A stretch of 64,000 nucleotides of DNA, taken from assembly GCA_024641655.1 (NCBI GenBank), contig JAHECR010000003.1, positions 1-64,000 on the forward strand, in the 5' to 3' direction. The first letter of the stretch is position 1. Every line of letters begins with the position of its first letter. This stretch comes from Acidimicrobiaceae bacterium (GTDB lineage Bacteria; Actinomycetota; Acidimicrobiia; Acidimicrobiales; UBA8592). Below the pieces are notes generated by a model. It saw nothing but the letters and a program-made list of their open reading frames with translations, had not been told where the DNA came from and ran no database searches. Below are positions 60,717 through 64,000 of this stretch, in pieces. The position numbers and the translations under genes are program-made.

Positions 60717-60951
60717 CACCTCGCTCCTTCCCCACCTCATGTGTGCGCCTTCCGATTGTTCCAGGCCGAGACCTCCCATGGAGATCACCTCGGCGGTTCG
60801 TTCCATCCTCGGGACTCGATCGGCGCAACCAACGCGGCCGAGAGCACGGAACGCCAAAATCGATCCGTTGGACGCATGGATGGCCGCCGGGACCCGGCGC
60901 CGGCCGCAAAGTGCGCTCTCGGAGCGGGGCTGGCCGGTAGCCTCGGTCACC

Positions 60952-62202
60952 GTGATCGACTTGCGCAGACTCCGAGATGACGAGGCCTACCGCTCCGGCG
61001 CGCTGCGAAAAGGGGCCGACCGGGCGCTGATCGACGAGCTCACGGCCGCGTCGGAGTCCCACCGCGTCCTGCAGGGCGAGGTCGAAGCGTTGCGCGCCGA
61101 GCAGAATGCCGCCTCGAAGGAGATCGGCCGCGCCGCTCCCGACCAACGACAGGGCCGGATCGACGCAGCTGCGGGACTCAAGGCCGCCCTCCAGGAGAAG
61201 GAGGCGGTCTTCGCCGAGCTCTCCGCCACCCTCGAGGACCTCGCCATCCAAGTGCCCAACCCCGCCTCACCGCGGTGCCCCGACGGAGGCGAGGACGACT
61301 ACGAGGTCATCGACACCGTCGGCGGCCAACCCGCCGCGCCCCGCCTCGACCACGCGGAGTTCGCCGCCGCCATGGGCTGGGTCGAGATGGACAAGGCGTC
61401 ACAGAACATGGGCAGCAGATTCGCCTACGTGCAACGCGAGGCCGTCCTCCTCGAGTTCGCGCTCGTGCAGTACACGATGGCGAAGCTCGTGACCCACGGC
61501 TTCGTGCCGACGATCACCCCGGTACTCGTACGCGAGGACCTCATGATCGACGCCGGGTTCTTCCCCACCGACCGGAACCAGGTCTACGAGCTTCCCGAAG
61601 ACGGGCTCTTCCTCACCGGGACGAGTGAGGTCGCGCTCGCCGGGCTGCACCGCGGCGACCTGCTCGATGCCACCGATCTGCCCCTGCGCTATGCCGGGTT
61701 CTCCTCGTGCTTTCGTCGTGAAGCCGGCACCTACGGCAAGGACACCCGCGGGATCTTCCGCGTCCACCAGTTCGACAAGGTCGAGATGTTCTCGTTCTGC
61801 GGGCCCGAATCGTCGTGGGACGAGCTGGAGGTCATTCGCTCGATCGAGCAGGAGCTCCTCACCGAGCTCGGACTCCCGCATCGGGTGATCCTCGTCGCTG
61901 CAGGCGACCTCGGTGCAGCAGCGGCCCTCAAGTACGACTGCGAGGTGTGGCTCCCGTCTGAGGGCCGCTACCGGGAGCTCACGAGCTGCTCCAACTACCT
62001 CGACTTCTCGGCGCGCCGCATGCGGACACGGGCCAAGGGAGCGGAGGGCACCGAGCTCGTGCACACGTTGAACGGGACCGCGTGCGCCGTCGGGCGCACG
62101 CTGGTGTTCCTCATGGAGCACTGCCAGCAGGCCGACGGCAGCTTTGTCGTCCCCGAGGTGCTCCGGCCCTACTGCGGCATGGACGTGATCGCGGCACGCT
62201 GA
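60952..62202 (+). CDS. serS: Seryl-tRNA synthetase
   Basis: Charges tRNA-Ser, and also tRNA-Sec where present. The 416-residue protein has an N-terminal coiled-coil arm (HRVLQGEVEALRAEQNAASK). Class II motifs follow: motif 2 FSSCFRREAGTYGKDTRG (with IFRVHQF) and motif 3 LNGTACAVGRTLVFLMEHCQ. The GTG start at 60952 gives the usual N-terminus IDLRRLRDD. Since a candidate selenoprotein lies nearby, it would also be the enzyme that serylates tRNA-Sec in that pathway. Confidence 0.95.
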   Translation: MIDLRRLRDDEAYRSGALRKGADRALIDELTAASESHRVLQGEVEALRAEQNAASKEIGRAAPDQRQGRIDAAAGLKAALQEKEAVFAELSATLEDLAIQVPNPASPRCPDGGEDDYEVIDTVGGQPAAPRLDHAEFAAAMGWVEMDKASQNMGSRFAYVQREAVLLEFALVQYTMAKLVTHGFVPTITPVLVREDLMIDAGFFPTDRNQVYELPEDGLFLTGTSEVALAGLHRGDLLDATDLPLRYAGFSSCFRREAGTYGKDTRGIFRVHQFDKVEMFSFCGPESSWDELEVIRSIEQELLTELGLPHRVILVAAGDLGAAAALKYDCEVWLPSEGRYRELTSCSNYLDFSARRMRTRAKGAEGTELVHTLNGTACAVGRTLVFLMEHCQQADGSFVVPEVLRPYCGMDVIAAR

Positions 62203-62256
62203 GGCCGAGCCACCCCGGCCCCGCCGAGGGCCCACGGGCCTGCTAGAACGGCACCC

Positions 62257-63132
62257 ATGACTCACCCTCTCAAGTTCGGTTGGTTGTCCCCGGTGATCGG
62301 GAACCGCTGGAGCAACCATCAGCCGATCGTCGTGCACCAAGCCGAACACATCCTGCCCACCGTCGTGGAGCACTTCGACTCCCTCTGGGTGGCCGACCAC
62401 TTCTACGGCTTCGACGAGCGCACCGATCCGTTCATGGAAGCGTGGACGACGCTCACCTGGCTCGCCGCGAAGTTCGACGGCGTCGAGCTCTGCCACCACG
62501 TCCTGGGCCACGGCTACCGTCCCCCGGCGCTCACGGCGAAGATGGCGGCGACGCTCCAGGTGCTTTCCGGCGACCGGTTCATTCTGGGGATCGGGGCCGG
62601 TTGGCGCGGCGACGAGTACGAGGCCTACGGGTACGAGTTCCCCCGCCCGGCGGTTCGGTTCGCGCAGCTCGAGGAGGTCATCGAGATCTGCCGGCTGATG
62701 TGGACCGAGGATCACCCCAGCTACCAGGGGAGGTACTTCACCATTGCCGACGCCGCGGCCCCACCGCGGCCCTCGAAAGTGCCGCCGGTCTGCATCGGCG
62801 CGAGCGGCGAGACGATCGGCCTGCCCCTCGTCGGGCGTCAGGCCGACATGTGGAACGGCCCAATGCGCGACGTCCCCGCCTGGGAGCGCAAGCGCGACAT
62901 CGTGAGCCGGGCCGCCGAGGGAGCAGGCCGCGACCCGGAGTCCATCGTGTTGAGTACGACGATCGAACGGGCGCTCCCCGAGTCCGACGAGGACTCCGAG
63001 AAGTGGGCGGAGTCCCTGCTGCGACGCCAGGAGCTGGGCATCAGCCACTTCGTCCTCGACTTCGGCCACCCGCTGACCCTCGAGCCGATCCTCCGATTCG
63101 CCGAACAGGTCATCGTGCCGCTGCGCGGCTGA
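62257..63132 (+). CDS. F420-dependent LLM-class oxidoreductase
   Basis: The 291-residue TIM-barrel protein has FDSLWVADHFYGF, ALTAKMAATLQVLSGDRFIL and GIGAGWRGDEYEAYG, typical of the luciferase-like monooxygenase/F420-dependent reductase family. Later elements are RLMWTEDHPSYQGRYF and VPPVCIGASGE. Such enzymes act on varied substrates using deazaflavin F420. TAGAAC lies 7 nt before the ATG, so the transcript may be leaderless. Confidence 0.87.
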   Translation: MTHPLKFGWLSPVIGNRWSNHQPIVVHQAEHILPTVVEHFDSLWVADHFYGFDERTDPFMEAWTTLTWLAAKFDGVELCHHVLGHGYRPPALTAKMAATLQVLSGDRFILGIGAGWRGDEYEAYGYEFPRPAVRFAQLEEVIEICRLMWTEDHPSYQGRYFTIADAAAPPRPSKVPPVCIGASGETIGLPLVGRQADMWNGPMRDVPAWERKRDIVSRAAEGAGRDPESIVLSTTIERALPESDEDSEKWAESLLRRQELGISHFVLDFGHPLTLEPILRFAEQVIVPLRG

Positions 63133-63153
63133 GACAGGCCCGACGGCGCCGCA

Positions 63154-64000
63154 TCATCGCTCGGGCGGGGCGGTACCAGCGCGATCGAACTCGGCCTGCA
63201 CCGACTCGAACGTGAGCTCGGGTTCGACCGGCGAGGGCGCATTGGTCGCCACGAGGACCATCTCGGTCGTGTTCTCCTTGTTCCAGCGCACGAACAGGAC
63301 GAGGATCCAGCTCCAGAGGTACAGACCCCCGACCACCTTCATGATCAACCCCGCCGCCTGCTGGTCGGTCGTGATGCCGATGCCCCACAGCCGAACCGAG
63401 TGGTCATAGGACGAGTAGAGGGCACCGCCGGCGAAGGTCAGGAACCCCGCCGGCACGGTGGGCACGATCGACATCAGGAACAGGTAGACCATCTGGCCGG
63501 GAAGGCTGGGCCGAATCTCCTCGATGGGGCTCACCACGGGCGCCCACATCCACAGCGCCGTCGTGAACACGACGGTGTGCACGCCGTAGTGGAAGAACCC
63601 GTTCTCGATCGAGGTGTTGACCACGTACGGCAGATGGGTGGTGATCTGTACGAAGTTGAAGACCAGGGCCGCGACCACCGGGTTGGTGAGGCGCTTCACC
63701 CAGACCCCGACCGAACCGTTCGGCGTCATGATCAGCCGGGCCAACCACTCGGGGATGGCGCTCAACAACAGCGGCGGCACGAGCATCGTGAACGCCATGT
63801 GCTGGATCATGTGGACGGAGTACAGGTATTCCTCGGAGATGTCGTGCATGGGCCAGTCCGACGCCAGCCACAGGATCAGCACGCCGAAGCCGTAGCAGAA
63901 CGCGTTGCGTCGGGTGTAGGCGACGTCGCCGGGGCGCATCGCGACCGGGGCGACGACCTTGACGGCATAGACCGCCAGCAGGACCGCACCGAGGACCATG
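63154..64000 (-). CDS. ctaG: CtaG-type cytochrome c oxidase assembly protein (runs off the window)
   Basis: At least 282 codons with about six to seven helices. Motifs include LYSVHMIQHMAFTMLVPPLL, GFFHYGVHTVVFTTALWMW and SIVPTVPAGFLTFAGG, matching the caa3-type CtaG family that inserts copper into cytochrome c oxidase subunit I. His residues in SVHMIQHM and FHYGVH are likely copper or heme ligands. An ATG lies at 63999, but the gene probably starts upstream, beyond the window, as the usual N-terminal helix is short here. Confidence 0.87.
   Translation of the reverse strand, partial: MVLGAVLLAVYAVKVVAPVAMRPGDVAYTRRNAFCYGFGVLILWLASDWPMHDISEEYLYSVHMIQHMAFTMLVPPLLLSAIPEWLARLIMTPNGSVGVWVKRLTNPVVAALVFNFVQITTHLPYVVNTSIENGFFHYGVHTVVFTTALWMWAPVVSPIEEIRPSLPGQMVYLFLMSIVPTVPAGFLTFAGGALYSSYDHSVRLWGIGITTDQQAAGLIMKVVGGLYLWSWILVLFVRWNKENTTEMVLVATNAPSPVEPELTFESVQAEFDRAGTAPPER

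Overview
This 64 kb window is high-GC actinobacterial DNA, most likely from the class Acidimicrobiia (my inference). Support comes from a mycothiol-type cysteine ligase, a WhiB7-like regulator, a SigE-like ECF sigma factor, an F420-type luciferase-like oxidoreductase, many lipoproteins, many GTG starts and a heliorhodopsin. There is no rRNA operon, CRISPR array, prophage or intact insertion sequence. One tRNA-Lys gene is present.

Layout. 1-4.1 kb: partial ABC1 kinase, small zinc-finger protein, MshC-like ligase, DUF2157 membrane protein, SEC-C/methionine aminopeptidase. 4.1-6.4 kb: a small unknown protein, then a copper nitrite-reductase-like protein behind an Rrf2/NsrR-like regulator. 6.5-9.2 kb: adenine deaminase with a short coupled leader ORF, and heliorhodopsin. 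9.2-16.3 kb: SRPBCC protein, lyase-like lipoprotein, a catabolic-looking set (amidohydrolase, DUF1330, two SDRs, DapB-like dehydrogenase), SIMPL lipoprotein and thioredoxin. 16.5-19.5 kb: a 1019-residue lipoprotein with HELFH and von Willebrand D-like regions. 19.9-24.2 kb: a complete CUT1/Ugp-type ABC importer. 24.5-27.7 kb: ECF sigma factor, two membrane proteins, two NTF2-like proteins. 27.9-37.7 kb: a signalling block with a cNMP-binding protein, a receiver-adenylate cyclase fusion, an ABC ATPase, a histidine kinase, an FAD oxidoreductase and a NarL regulator in one run, facing a large FtsX-type permease. 38-43.7 kb: Asp/Asn hydroxylase-like protein, DegT aminotransferase, GlpD, a patch of gene relics, amidohydrolase. 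44-50.1 kb: tRNA-Lys overlapping a GH3 gene, lipoproteins, a DUF4031-DNA ligase fusion, dUTPase, oligoribonuclease. 50.1-51 kb: whiB7-like gene behind an ORF-plus-terminator leader. 51.3-64 kb: TlpA/CcdA pair, poly-gamma-glutamate hydrolase-like protein, PdxH, S4 protein, paired CrcB fluoride channels, an apparent selenocysteine-containing FrnE/DsbA-like protein, DUF4349 lipoprotein, two metallopeptidase-like genes, SerRS, LLM oxidoreductase and partial CtaG.

Main points for follow-up. (1) The FrnE/DsbA-like gene at 55696-56325 has an in-frame UGA exactly at the first cysteine of its CPWC active site, followed by a 9-bp stem with a GUU loop: a candidate selenoprotein. (2) The whiB7-like leader holds two overlapping small ORFs and a strong intrinsic terminator, the arrangement of ribosome-mediated attenuation. 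(3) A receiver domain with a degenerate LuxR region is fused to a class III cyclase, next to a cNMP-binding protein. (4) Over a dozen genes carry a TANNNT hexamer 6-8 nt before the start codon, which suggests common leaderless transcription and was used to decide several starts.
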